Part shown: positions 36,297 through 45,292 of the stretch, in pieces
Numbering within the stretch: the first letter of the stretch is position 1
Layout: every line of letters begins with the position of its first letter
Origin: JAJPXC01 sp964510535
Lineage (GTDB): Bacteria; Bacteroidota; Bacteroidia; Bacteroidales; Muribaculaceae
DNA length: 64,000 bases
Reading direction: 5' to 3'
Assembly: GCA_964510535.1 (NCBI GenBank)
Contig: CAZECG010000007.1
Span: forward strand, 37,237 to 101,236
Notes under the pieces: generated by a model
Databases searched by the model: none
The model's input: the letters and a program-made list of their open reading frames with translations, nothing else
What the model was told of the DNA's origin: nothing
Translations under genes and position numbers: made by a program

Positions 36297-36459
36297 GTGA
36301 TTTCTTTTGATTATAGAACGGTCAGCCAAACCAAAAGTTTAACAGCCGACGCAGACCCAACACCGACGCACCAGACACCCAATCCTACCCGGTCCAGCCC
36401 GCAAATCGCTCAAAAAAACGCAACCGGTCAAAAAAATGTGGAAATAATTAATGAGTTTA

Positions 36460-36491
36460 TTTGTTCTGTTCAAAAATTGTTATTACCTTTG
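36460..36491 (+). promoter_or_regulatory. Promoter of tRNA-Ser
   Basis: TTTG (36460-36463), 20-nt spacer, TACCTTTG (36484-36491), 16 nt before the tRNA. Exact match to the Bacteroidota consensus. Confidence 0.85.
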
Positions 36492-36507
36492 CACCACGTT
36501 TGACAAA

Positions 36508-36597
36508 GGAGAGGTGGGTGAGTGGCTGAAACCACCAGTTTGCTAAACTGACGTAGGAGCAATCCTACCACGAGTTCGAATCTCGTCCTCTCCGCCA
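36508..36597 (+). tRNA. tRNA-Ser (anticodon GCT)
   Basis: A 90-nt class II tRNA. Acceptor stem GGAGAGG/CCTCTCC, anticodon loop TTGCTAA (GCT), long variable arm (GTAGGAGCAATCCTAC), discriminator G and an encoded CCA. It reads AGC and AGT codons. Confidence 0.96.
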
Positions 36598-36602
36598 ACC
36601 CC

Positions 36603-36633
36603 AGAAAGCCCGCTGAATTTCAGCGGGCTTTCT
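36603..36633 (+). terminator. Hairpin after tRNA-Ser
   Basis: AGAAAGCCCGCTGAA and its exact complement around a single central T: a 15-bp palindrome, effectively a stem with a small A/T loop, followed by a weak T-tract. Likely terminator for the tRNA on the plus strand. Confidence 0.7.
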
Positions 36634-36735
36634 TATACCCATAATATGGAGGCCAATATATAATGGGTCAGCCGCCCCTATGAAAATAGCTCAAGCTCCA
36701 ACCTTTATCTCATACGGCCTATAAAAATCAGCAAA

Positions 36736-36894
36736 ATGGCAGCTATTTACGCCGCCGACTTTGGTGTTCCAATACCCGACGCGATGCGTAGCATCTACAA
36801 ATCTGCCACCTACCGAGAATTGGAGGATGAAAGCAGCAAGTTGTGACACTACGGCCCGGTGGCGTTATATCAGACTTTTCTTGAGAAGCATTGA
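36736..36894 (+). pseudogene. Small broken gene with an in-frame TGA
   Basis: From the ATG at 36736 the frame encodes 36 residues (AAIYAADFGVPIPDAM, then KSATYRELEDESSKL) up to TGA at 36844-36846. The same frame then continues HYGPVALYQTFLEKH to a second stop at 36894. Replacing the TGA by TGG would give K-L-W-H-Y, which reads as one continuous small protein. I therefore take it as the remnant of a small protein of the kind found in mobile or toxin-antitoxin-like loci; the family is not certain. The 36634-37079 gap otherwise holds an inverted repeat at 36637-36668 and no gene. Confidence 0.4.
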
Positions 36895-37079
36895 TTCTGC
36901 CCCTTATTTAAGCTAATCCATATTGGCTGTGGACTATTTTCGCCCACCAAACCGTACGCTTAGCCGGGTGGAGCGGGTGCGTATTATTGTCTGATTGAGG
37001 AATTTTGCGTAAGTTCGCGATATATTAATCCTCATTGCGCCCTAACGGCACGCATGACAATCAACCGCATTCCTCCCAA

Positions 37080-37706
37080 ATGGAAACCAATAAAGACAAC
37101 TTCATAAAACGACATCCCGTGGTGATGAACACTCTCTACATAATCATCACCGCCATAATACTGTCATGGCTGGCTCTGATATTCCTCGACTTCTGGACCG
37201 ACCACGGCAACGAGCGCGTCGTGCCAAACGTCAAAGGACTGTCTTATCCACAAGCCGAAAGCGTACTCAAAGTCGCAGACCTGACTGTGGAAATCTCCGA
37301 TTCGATTTACGACTCGACTGCCAAGCCCGGCACGGTGATTGAGCAGTCGCCGCATAAAGACGCCAAAGTCAAACCCGGGCGCATCGTCTATCTGACAATC
37401 GTGGCATTTTCGCCTAAAATGGTTACCATACCCGACATTTCAAATGTGTCGCAACGTCAGGCGCAGTCGATTTTCGAGGGTCTCGGTATCAAAAAAATCA
37501 AAGTTGTGGAAGTCGAATCAGAATACCAGGATTTGCTCCTCAGCGCAAAATACAATGGGCTGCCGCTAAGTGCAGGCGCGCGAATCCCGGTGACGGCCTC
37601 CATCACTCTTGAAGTCGGCAAAGGGCTGTCGATGGACGAGCTTGATTCGCTGTCGATGGACGAACTTTCAGTGATTCCCGCTCCCGATGAACTTGACCTC
37701 GAATGA
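37080..37706 (+). CDS. PASTA-domain membrane protein
   Basis: A 208-residue protein with a single membrane helix (about residues 15-35, TLYIIITAIILSWLALIFL) and two to three PASTA repeats outside the cytoplasm (VPNVKGLSYPQAESVL, then VTIPDISNVSQRQAQSIF). PASTA modules bind peptidoglycan fragments or serve as spacers; no kinase or transpeptidase domain is attached here. The ATG at 37080 avoids a 15-residue unconserved extension. It overlaps rluD by 4 nt (ATGA). Confidence 0.9.
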   Translation: METNKDNFIKRHPVVMNTLYIIITAIILSWLALIFLDFWTDHGNERVVPNVKGLSYPQAESVLKVADLTVEISDSIYDSTAKPGTVIEQSPHKDAKVKPGRIVYLTIVAFSPKMVTIPDISNVSQRQAQSIFEGLGIKKIKVVEVESEYQDLLLSAKYNGLPLSAGARIPVTASITLEVGKGLSMDELDSLSMDELSVIPAPDELDLE

Positions 37707-38791
37707 CTGACGGGATTATTACGATGATGAGCGAAGATTTTGTCAATTACACCGACCCCGATTTCGATGAAGACACGGCTGACAGCAGCGACGACGGCTC
37801 GCAAATGTATGAGCATTTCAGGTTTGTCGCCGACAAAGGACAAGCCCTGCTGAGGGTCGACAAATTTTTGGTCTCCAGGCTTGAGAAATCGTCGCGTAAC
37901 CGCGTGCAGCAAGCCGCCGAAGCGGGGTGTATCATTGTCAATGGCAAAGCCGTAAAATCCAACTACCGCGTAAAGCCTCTCGACGTGGTTAGCGTGGTCA
38001 TGGACCGTCCGCGATATGAGCTTGAGATAATCCCCGAGGATATACCCCTCGACATCGTGTATGAGGACGAGCACCTTCTCGTCGTCAACAAGCCGGCCGG
38101 TTTGGTAGTACACCCCGGGCACGGCAACTATAGCGGAACGTTGGTCAACGCACTGGCCTACCACTTCCGCGACAACCCGAATTACGATGTCAACGACCCC
38201 AGGATGGGGTTGGTACACCGCATTGACAAAGACACTTCGGGGCTTCTCGTCGTGGCCAAGACCCCTGACGCTAAAACCTCGTTGGGCAAGCAGTTTTTCA
38301 ACAAGACCACCAAACGGGAATATGTCGCTATCGTTTGGGGCGTACCGACCCCGCAGACCGGCCGCATCGAGGGCAACATAGGCCGCTCGCTGAAAGACCG
38401 CTTACAGATGGCGGTGTTCCCCGACGGCGACTACGGCAAACACGCTGTCACCCACTACCAGGTAATCGAGCCTCTTGGCCATGTGGCGATGGTGAAATGC
38501 GTCCTCGAAACAGGCCGCACACATCAAATACGCGTACACATGAAACATATCGGCCATCCGCTGTTCAACGACGCCCGATATGGCGGTGACCAAATTTTGC
38601 GCGGCACCAACAGCGGCAAATACCGGCAATTTATCGACAACTGCTTCGCTGTCTGCCCCCGACAGGCTTTGCACGCCCGCACCCTCGGGTTTGTTCATCC
38701 CCACACCGGCGAGGAGATGTTTTTTTCCGCACCCATCCCCGATGACATCAATTCGCTTATCGAGCGTTGGCGCACATACACCAAAGCTTAA
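37703..38791 (+). CDS. RluA-family pseudouridine synthase (RluD-like)
   Basis: A 362-residue 23S rRNA pseudouridine synthase. An S4 RNA-binding domain (about 45-110: RVDKFLVSRLEKSSRNRVQQ) precedes the catalytic domain with VVNKPAGLVVHPGHG and the conserved GLVHRIDKDTSGLLVVAKT, which holds the catalytic Asp. The C-terminal RTHQIRVHMKHIGHPLFND motif fits RluD. The start is taken at 37703 because of the ATGA overlap; the internal ATGs at 37724-37727 are also possible. The usual Bacteroidales neighbour ddl is absent downstream. Confidence 0.92.
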   Translation: MTDGIITMMSEDFVNYTDPDFDEDTADSSDDGSQMYEHFRFVADKGQALLRVDKFLVSRLEKSSRNRVQQAAEAGCIIVNGKAVKSNYRVKPLDVVSVVMDRPRYELEIIPEDIPLDIVYEDEHLLVVNKPAGLVVHPGHGNYSGTLVNALAYHFRDNPNYDVNDPRMGLVHRIDKDTSGLLVVAKTPDAKTSLGKQFFNKTTKREYVAIVWGVPTPQTGRIEGNIGRSLKDRLQMAVFPDGDYGKHAVTHYQVIEPLGHVAMVKCVLETGRTHQIRVHMKHIGHPLFNDARYGGDQILRGTNSGKYRQFIDNCFAVCPRQALHARTLGFVHPHTGEEMFFSAPIPDDINSLIERWRTYTKA

Positions 38792-38856
38792 CCGTCCTCT
38801 TCTCTTAAAATTCCCTAAGAAATTAATGCTCTGAGAGGAGATTGGGGAAAATTCAC

Positions 38857-38864
38857 TACCTTTG
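38857..38864 (+). promoter_or_regulatory. -7 promoter element before the acyltransferase operon
   Basis: TACCTTTG, a full TANNTTTG match, 56 nt before the ATG at 38921. The -33 box is not clear. Confidence 0.5.
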
Positions 38865-38920
38865 AAAATCAATTTTTCACTATTCATGTCTACAGGCACG
38901 TCTAAAATACTGAAAAAGAT

Positions 38921-40096
38921 ATGATTAAAGAAGAATATCTCGATATAGCCCCCTACGGCGACAACGAGTTTCAACATAAGATGGCCGAGATGGTCAGCGA
39001 CCCGGGACTGGAGCATGCCGTAAGATACGTCATGCCAGATGTCGATTATCCTGAGTTTGTCAAGGGGCTCAAGTCGCTCACCACAGCCGACCAGTTCCAA
39101 CGGCTGGTCATGCGCCCGTTTATCGAACTACTCGCTCAGCGCACTACAAGCGGAATCAGCTCAAGCGGAATCGAAAACGTCGCCGACGGCGAAACCTACA
39201 CTTTCATCACCAATCACCGCGACATCGTCCTTGACGCATCGTTCCTTAATCTCTGCTTGATGAGATCAGGCAAGCCCACTTCTGAAATAGCCATCGGCAA
39301 CAACCTGCTCATATACGACTGGATTACACATCTGGTTAAGCTCAACCAAAGCTTCATAGTCAAGCGCGATCTTAAAATGATTCAGGCACTTGAAGCCGCA
39401 AAGCAACTTTCAGGATATATCCACTTCTGTCTCAACGAGAAACGTCGTTCGGTGTGGATCGCCCAACGCGAAGGGCGCGCGAAAGACTCTAACGACCTGA
39501 CTCAGGAAAGCCTCGTCAAAATGCTCGGTCTCAGCGGTGGCGACACCATCCTCGAAAATCTGAAATCAGCGCGGCTGCTACCCGTGTCAATTTCATATGA
39601 ATATGACCCTAACGACTACCTGAAAGCCCGCGAATTTCTATTGAAGCGCAACGACCCGTCATTCAAAAAGAGCCAACGCGACGACCTTTTCAGCATGGAG
39701 ACCGGCCTGCTCGGCCTTAAGGGACGAGTCCACTTCGCAATCGGCGAGTGCATAAACCCGGGACTCAACCAAATAAGCCCCGATTCTGAAAGGCAAGAAG
39801 TGGTCAAATTGACTTGCAGCCTCATAGACCGCACCATCCACCGCGGTTACATGATTTTCCCAATCAACTACATAGCCTACGACAAAATCACCGGCACCGA
39901 CCGGTTTATCGACCATTATACCGACGAAGAAATCAAAATGGTTGATAATTACATCGACGGACAACTTGCCAAGATTGATCTTGAAGGTCTCACGGACGAC
40001 GATTACGACTATATGCGCCGCATGATGTTACAGATGTACGCCAACCCCCTCACCAACAAACTGCGCGCTGAAAGCGACAACAACTCCCCACAATGA
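38921..40096 (+). CDS. Glycerolipid acyltransferase (PlsC-like), about 390 aa
   Basis: A 391-residue protein with the acyltransferase motif I as T-N-H-R-D-I-V-L-D (NHxxxD) near residue 90, LVKLNQSFIVKRDL as motif II and WIAQREGRAKDS as motif III. The family acylates glycerol-phosphate or lysolipids; a long form of this kind is common in Bacteroidales. It lacks obvious transmembrane helices, so it probably binds the membrane face. The next gene, a metallophosphoesterase, overlaps it by 4 nt. Confidence 0.88.
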   Translation: MIKEEYLDIAPYGDNEFQHKMAEMVSDPGLEHAVRYVMPDVDYPEFVKGLKSLTTADQFQRLVMRPFIELLAQRTTSGISSSGIENVADGETYTFITNHRDIVLDASFLNLCLMRSGKPTSEIAIGNNLLIYDWITHLVKLNQSFIVKRDLKMIQALEAAKQLSGYIHFCLNEKRRSVWIAQREGRAKDSNDLTQESLVKMLGLSGGDTILENLKSARLLPVSISYEYDPNDYLKAREFLLKRNDPSFKKSQRDDLFSMETGLLGLKGRVHFAIGECINPGLNQISPDSERQEVVKLTCSLIDRTIHRGYMIFPINYIAYDKITGTDRFIDHYTDEEIKMVDNYIDGQLAKIDLEGLTDDDYDYMRRMMLQMYANPLTNKLRAESDNNSPQ

Positions 40097-41283
40097 GGCT
40101 GCCCTTACTGCCCATATTGGTGATTGTCGCCATCAACATCCTGATCGACTGGTACATTTTCAATATTTGTCGTCGAAGACTAACCAGCAAATTCTGGTCA
40201 AGGCTACATCTCACATTCTCGGTGCTGATGTCGCTGGTCATCGTTGTCGCCGTCTGCCTGCCATACCGTTCAGGCGGTCAAGATATGCTATTGGCCGATA
40301 TGTGGCTAATCTATAGCTATGCGACCGTCTTCCTCCCAAAAATGGCATTTTTCATATTTGACATTTTGGCCCGCCTGCCGCAATTATTCCACCGATTCCG
40401 GCTGAAATGGTTATCGTCCATAGGTTGCGGTATCGCCATCGCTACATTTGTCGCGATGTGGTGGGGTGCGCTAATCAACAGGCTTGACTATCAAGTAAAG
40501 GAAGTCGAAGTCGATGTCTGCGGCCTACCTGAATCGTTTGACGGTTACCGCATACTGCACTTTTCAGATTTCCATGTAGGCACATACGGAGACGATACAA
40601 CCTTCGTCGCAAAAATCGTTAACGCCGTCAACGAAAACAGCGTTGACCTAATTGCCTTTACCGGCGACATTGTCAACCGCGAGGCCACCGAACTCATCCC
40701 GTTTGTCGCCACCCTCTCCCGCATGAGAGCCAATGACGGGGTGATGGCCATACTCGGCAACCACGACTATGGCGAGTATAAAAGTTGGAAATCAGATGCC
40801 GACAAGCTGGCCGACAAAGCGACTTTGGTAAAATGTTTCGACAAAATGGGATGGAGACTCCTTCTTAACGAAACCGAAATGATTCATCGAGGAGGTGACT
40901 CAATCGCAGTCATAGGAGTGGAGAACATAGGCGACCCACCATTCAAAGTTTATGGAGACCTGGATAAAGCCTATCCAAACTCATCAGACAGCATCACCAA
41001 AATATTGCTCTCACACACCCCGGTCCATTGGGTCTGTGAAATAAAAAACAACCCGTTACGCAATATCGCCCTCACGCTATCGGGTCACACTCATGCGATG
41101 CAGCTTGAGCTGCTGGGAATATCGCCGGCGGCTTTGCGTTATCCGACATGGGGAGGGCTATATTCCGATGATGAGGGGCGACGTCACCTCTATGTCAACA
41201 TCGGACTCGGGACTGTCGGCATACCAGCGAGGATAGGGGCGACTCCAGAATTGACAATAATCACGCTGCGCAAAGCTCGTTAA
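40093..41283 (+). CDS. Membrane-anchored metallophosphoesterase (YkuE/LpxG-like)
   Basis: A 396-residue protein with three or four N-terminal membrane helices (about residues 5-135) and a calcineurin-like domain. Metal ligands appear as ILHFSDFHVGTYG, IAFTGDIVNRE, AILGNHDYGEY and SGHTHAMQ. YkuE-type enzymes include LpxG, which cleaves UDP-2,3-diacylglucosamine in chlamydiae; others act on lipid pyrophosphates. Coupling to an acyltransferase (ATGA overlap) and a GT2 18 nt downstream supports a lipid substrate (inference). Confidence 0.86.
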   Translation: MRLPLLPILVIVAINILIDWYIFNICRRRLTSKFWSRLHLTFSVLMSLVIVVAVCLPYRSGGQDMLLADMWLIYSYATVFLPKMAFFIFDILARLPQLFHRFRLKWLSSIGCGIAIATFVAMWWGALINRLDYQVKEVEVDVCGLPESFDGYRILHFSDFHVGTYGDDTTFVAKIVNAVNENSVDLIAFTGDIVNREATELIPFVATLSRMRANDGVMAILGNHDYGEYKSWKSDADKLADKATLVKCFDKMGWRLLLNETEMIHRGGDSIAVIGVENIGDPPFKVYGDLDKAYPNSSDSITKILLSHTPVHWVCEIKNNPLRNIALTLSGHTHAMQLELLGISPAALRYPTWGGLYSDDEGRRHLYVNIGLGTVGIPARIGATPELTIITLRKAR

Positions 41284-41301
41284 TCACTTTTAGTTTTAGC
41301 A

Positions 41302-42294
41302 ATGGACGGCACTCGCCCCACAAAAGAGATAAAAGTTTCCGTAATAGTCCCATTTCTCAACGCTCAAGGGACCATAGAGCGTTGTGCGACATCCGTTTTG
41401 TCGCAGACGCTTAAAGAGATGGAGGTCATATTTGTCAATGACGGCAGTTTTGACCGCGGAGCCGACATTCTCAATGCCGTGTTGCGTAAATTCCCCGAAC
41501 GCGCCGGCAACATCGTGATGATACATTTCCCCATACGCCACGGATTGCATCACGCCAACCATGAAGCGATGGTAAAAGCATCAGGCAAATACATCATAAG
41601 ATGCGATGCCGACGATGAATTCAGCTCCCCTGACGCATTGCGGAGAATGGTCGATGCGGCAGAGCGCAACAATGCCGACATCGCTGTCGCTCCATATATT
41701 AAAGTCGAGGGGGAAAAAGAGACAATCTCCAAACCATCGCCTAATTTCCCCGACATAAACCGAATCAGAATCCACACAGAGAACTACTCCTTGTGGAACA
41801 AGCTGATTTCACGCAAGCTATGCTTTGACAACGGCATACTTCCTCTCGCCGACGTCGATTGCTGGGAAGACCTGATTATGGTTTCAAGGTTGCTGGCTCT
41901 TAACCCAAAGGTCGTGATAATCGACACGCCGATTTATCGCTATTATGTCAACCCCGCAGCGCACACATTGTCGAGAGCGGCGCGCGACACCCAACTGCGG
42001 CAGCACCTGTTGGCGGCATTGATGCTTGAGAAGTGGTTTGCCAATCGCTATCCCGATAATCGATACGAGCCTTTCCTTAACCGGCTCAAACTGATATCCA
42101 AAGTAAAGTTTCTGAAAGGGAAAGGCAAGGATGTCGACCTATGGAAAAAAACATTTCCCGAAGTCAACAGCCGCATAATGTCGATAACAGGGGTGCCGCT
42201 GATTTACCGGCTGATGTTCGCGACTGTAGCGGCGCTACCCACCGGGTTCACACAATGGATAGCCAATCAATGCGACCGTTTTTATAAGGATTAG
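41302..42294 (+). CDS. Glycosyltransferase family 2
   Basis: A 330-residue GT-A enzyme: KVSVIVPFLNAQGTIERC, EVIFVNDGSFDRGADIL, KYIIRCDADDEFSSPDALR with the metal-binding D-A-D-D, and a general-base-like DVDCWEDLIM near residue 190. The C-terminal third is amphipathic, with no clear membrane helix. It follows the phosphoesterase by 18 nt in the same direction. Donor and acceptor unknown. Confidence 0.88.
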   Translation: MDGTRPTKEIKVSVIVPFLNAQGTIERCATSVLSQTLKEMEVIFVNDGSFDRGADILNAVLRKFPERAGNIVMIHFPIRHGLHHANHEAMVKASGKYIIRCDADDEFSSPDALRRMVDAAERNNADIAVAPYIKVEGEKETISKPSPNFPDINRIRIHTENYSLWNKLISRKLCFDNGILPLADVDCWEDLIMVSRLLALNPKVVIIDTPIYRYYVNPAAHTLSRAARDTQLRQHLLAALMLEKWFANRYPDNRYEPFLNRLKLISKVKFLKGKGKDVDLWKKTFPEVNSRIMSITGVPLIYRLMFATVAALPTGFTQWIANQCDRFYKD

Positions 42295-42308
42295 CAAAAA
42301 AATATAGC

Positions 42309-42316
42309 TAACTTCG
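42309..42316 (+). promoter_or_regulatory. -7-like element before tsaD
   Basis: TAACTTCG, 34 nt before the tsaD ATG; the same variant precedes tamB and the nDsbD-like gene. Confidence 0.4.
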
Positions 42317-42350
42317 CGTCTACGATTATCTGATTTAAACCAAAGGGTAA

Positions 42351-43367
42351 ATGAGTACGATTATCTTAGGCATCGAATCATCATGCGACGACACGAGCGC
42401 AGCCGTTATCTCCGACGGACTTCTGCTGTCAAATGTTATCGCAAGCCAAAAGGTGCATGAAGAGTTTGGTGGCGTTGTGCCAGAGCTGGCATCGCGCGCC
42501 CACCAGCAAAACATAGTTCCCGTGGTCGATACCGCCATCAAACGCGCAGGCATTGACAAAAGCGACCTCAGCGCGATAGCTTTCACCCGCGGCCCCGGCT
42601 TGCTCGGCTCACTTCTCGTAGGGACATCGTTCGCTAAAGGGCTGTCACTCGGGCTGAGAGTGCCAATTGTCGATGTCAATCATCTTCATGGCCATGTACT
42701 GTCACATTTCATCCGTGAAAAAGCTGATGACACAGTGCCTGAATACCCATTCCTCTGCCTACTTATCTCCGGCGGGAACTCACAAATTATCCTCGTCAAG
42801 AACTACGATGACATGGAAATCCTGGGGCAGACCATCGACGACGCAGCCGGCGAAGCCTTCGACAAATGCGCAAAGATAATGGGCCTCCCCTACCCCGGCG
42901 GACCCCACATCGACCGCCTCGCATCAACTGGCGACCCCGCGAAGTTTAAATTCACCAAACCCCACATAGTCGGTCTTGACTACAGTTTCAGCGGTCTGAA
43001 AACCGCATTCCTCTACACCCTCCGCGACGCCGTGAAAACCGACCCGCAATTTATCGAGAAAAACCTGCCCGACTTGGCGGCATCACTCCAAGCCACCATC
43101 ATAGCCATACTTATGGACAAACTTGACAAGGCTGTCAAGCTAACAGGCGTTAAGACCGTAGCCATAGGTGGCGGTGTCTCGGCTAACAGCGGAGTGCGCC
43201 AAGCCGTAGCCGACTACTGCCAACACCGCGGGCTGACGGCATTTATACCGAAACGTTCATTCACCACCGACAACGCCGCCATGGTGGCCATAGCCGGATA
43301 TTACAAATATCTTTCAAAAGAGTTCTGCCCTTACGACGCAGCCCCTTACGCCCGCGTCACCGTGTAG
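42351..43367 (+). CDS. tsaD: tRNA N6-adenosine threonylcarbamoyltransferase TsaD
   Basis: Transfers threonylcarbamoyl-AMP to A37 of ANN-decoding tRNAs with TsaB and TsaE; 338 aa. Seen: LGIESSCDDTSAAV, VPELASRAHQQN, the metal site HLHGHVLSH, GPHIDRLA and the nucleotide-binding AIGGGVSANSGVR. The partner enzyme TsaC lies at 51362. It starts a plus-strand run with cinA and the NUDIX gene. Confidence 0.97.
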   Translation: MSTIILGIESSCDDTSAAVISDGLLLSNVIASQKVHEEFGGVVPELASRAHQQNIVPVVDTAIKRAGIDKSDLSAIAFTRGPGLLGSLLVGTSFAKGLSLGLRVPIVDVNHLHGHVLSHFIREKADDTVPEYPFLCLLISGGNSQIILVKNYDDMEILGQTIDDAAGEAFDKCAKIMGLPYPGGPHIDRLASTGDPAKFKFTKPHIVGLDYSFSGLKTAFLYTLRDAVKTDPQFIEKNLPDLAASLQATIIAILMDKLDKAVKLTGVKTVAIGGGVSANSGVRQAVADYCQHRGLTAFIPKRSFTTDNAAMVAIAGYYKYLSKEFCPYDAAPYARVTV

Positions 43368-43388
43368 GCTCCATTTATTTCCGACACA

Positions 43389-44642
43389 ATGAAAATTTCA
43401 ATCATAGCCATAGGCGATGAGCTGCTCATAGGCCAGGTTATCGACACTAATTCAGGCGAAATCGCACGCCAAATAGGACCTCACGGATGGGAAGTCAACG
43501 ACGTGCAAGTGATAGCCGACAATGCTATCGAAATCAGGCGCGCCGTTGACAGGGCCTTTCAACTCAGCGACGTGGTGCTGACCACCGGCGGGCTCGGGCC
43601 GACGAAGGACGACATAACCAAATTGACCATGTGCGACATATTCGGCGGCGAAATGCGTCTCGACCCTGCGACACTCGAAAACGTCAAAGATGTAGTGGCT
43701 CGCCGTGGAATCAAGCTCAACCCCCTCACCGCCGACCAAGCCATAGTCCCCACGAGTTGCCGCGTGATTCAAAACCGCGTAGGCACCGCACCCATCATGT
43801 GGTTCGACCGCAACGAAGGTAAAAAAGTGCTTGTCGCAATGCCTGGGGTGCCATTCGAAACTCGCCAGATGTTTGCCGACGCAGTCCTTCCGATGCTGCT
43901 TGAGAGATTTCCATCCAAGGAGGTTGTGCTGCACACCAACACCATTGTGGCCGGCATGACCGAATCGGAAGTAGCTATGGCTCTCGCTCCAATAGAGGAA
44001 GCGTTTCCTCCGGAACTGCATCTGGCCTACTTGCCTAAACCAGGATTGATACGCCTGCGTCTCGACGCTCGCGGCACCGATCGAAACCATCTGCAATCAC
44101 TCATCGACGAAGCCACCTCAAAAATACGCCAACGCCTCGATGGACACATCCTGTCGACAGGCGACCGCACCATAGGAGAAATCACTCTCGACACATTCCG
44201 AGAGCTGAAACTCACTCTCGCCACAGCCGAAAGCTGTACCGGTGGCAACATAGCCCACACAATCACCGCCGTAGCCGGCAGTTCGGAGTACTTCAAAGGT
44301 TCAGTGGTGGCGTATGCCAACGACGTGAAACAAAACCTGCTCGGAGTAGACCCCGCAACACTTGACCAATATGGAGCCGTCTGTGAGCAAGTAGCCGCAC
44401 AGATGGCTGAGGGAGCCGCCCGCGCGGTCGGCACAGACTGCGCCATAGCCACATCGGGCATCGCCGGACCCGGAGGTGCCGTCGCCGGTAAACCTGTCGG
44501 CACTGTATGTATTGCAGTCAAAACCCCTAAATCGACAACCACTGTTACCCGCCACTTCCCCGGCACGCGTGACCGCGTGATTGACCGCGCAACAACCGAG
44601 GGATTAATCATGCTACTGCTCGCACTGCGCCAAAACCGATAG
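43389..44642 (+). CDS. cinA: CinA-family protein (nicotinamide-nucleotide amidase)
   Basis: A 417-residue two-domain protein. Residues 1-170 are a MoCF/COG1058 ADP-ribose pyrophosphatase-like domain (IIAIGDELLIGQVIDTNSG, LTTGGLGPTKDD). About 255-417 is the amidase domain (TAESCTGGNIAHTITAVAGSS, ATSGIAGPGG) that deamidates NMN in pyridine nucleotide recycling. It lies 21 nt after tsaD and 4 nt before the NUDIX gene. Confidence 0.95.
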   Translation: MKISIIAIGDELLIGQVIDTNSGEIARQIGPHGWEVNDVQVIADNAIEIRRAVDRAFQLSDVVLTTGGLGPTKDDITKLTMCDIFGGEMRLDPATLENVKDVVARRGIKLNPLTADQAIVPTSCRVIQNRVGTAPIMWFDRNEGKKVLVAMPGVPFETRQMFADAVLPMLLERFPSKEVVLHTNTIVAGMTESEVAMALAPIEEAFPPELHLAYLPKPGLIRLRLDARGTDRNHLQSLIDEATSKIRQRLDGHILSTGDRTIGEITLDTFRELKLTLATAESCTGGNIAHTITAVAGSSEYFKGSVVAYANDVKQNLLGVDPATLDQYGAVCEQVAAQMAEGAARAVGTDCAIATSGIAGPGGAVAGKPVGTVCIAVKTPKSTTTVTRHFPGTRDRVIDRATTEGLIMLLLALRQNR

Positions 44643-44646
44643 GCTC

Positions 44647-45171
44647 ATGGATCAAGACAACTCCAACGAACTGTTTCCCATCGTCGATGAATCGGGCTGC
44701 GTTATTGGCTCGGCTACGCGAGGTGAATGCCACAACGGGAGCCGCCTGCTTCATCCAGTGGTGCATCTCCACATTTTTGACCGCAAGGGACAGCTATACC
44801 TGCAGAAACGCCCCGACTGGAAAGATATACAGCCCGGCAAATGGGACACAGCCGTCGGAGGCCATGTAGACTACGGCGAGGATATAATCAACGCATTGCG
44901 CCGCGAGGCCGCCGAAGAAGTAGGGCTAACCGACTTCAAGCCGGAGTTTCGCGCTCGCTACATATTCGACTCCGTGCGCGAACGAGAGATGGTCAACGCC
45001 TACTCGACGATAACAGACACCATACCCAAACCATCAGATGAAGTGGCTGACGGACGCTTTTGGACCGCCGACGAAATCTCGGCAGCAATGGGCCGAGGCA
45101 TCCTCACCCCCAACTTCGAGCAAGAATACACTTCACTATTCGGCAAAAAGTCCACAAACATTTCCGTGTGA
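44647..45171 (+). CDS. NUDIX hydrolase (YfcD-type)
   Basis: A 174-residue protein with the NUDIX box starting at GGHVDYGEDI and ending REAAEEVGL. Preceding VHLHIFDRKGQLYLQKR is characteristic of the YfcD/isopentenyl-isomerase-like subgroup. Substrate unknown; nucleoside diphosphate derivatives are likely for the family. It starts 4 nt after cinA ends. Confidence 0.88.
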   Translation: MDQDNSNELFPIVDESGCVIGSATRGECHNGSRLLHPVVHLHIFDRKGQLYLQKRPDWKDIQPGKWDTAVGGHVDYGEDIINALRREAAEEVGLTDFKPEFRARYIFDSVREREMVNAYSTITDTIPKPSDEVADGRFWTADEISAAMGRGILTPNFEQEYTSLFGKKSTNISV

Positions 45172-45292
45172 AATACTATAATCTCCCATAACTTCTGGAT
45201 TGGTCGATAATGGGTTATAATTCGTCGCAACGGCTGGTAGGGAGTCCATGCTATCACTAATTTAGCATAAGACAAAAACAACAAAATTTGAA

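Noticed and set aside
37457..38218. 253-codon frame antisense to the PASTA and RluD genes
   Set aside because: Antisense shadow of two recognised, overlapping genes; no independent promoter or protein-like motif.
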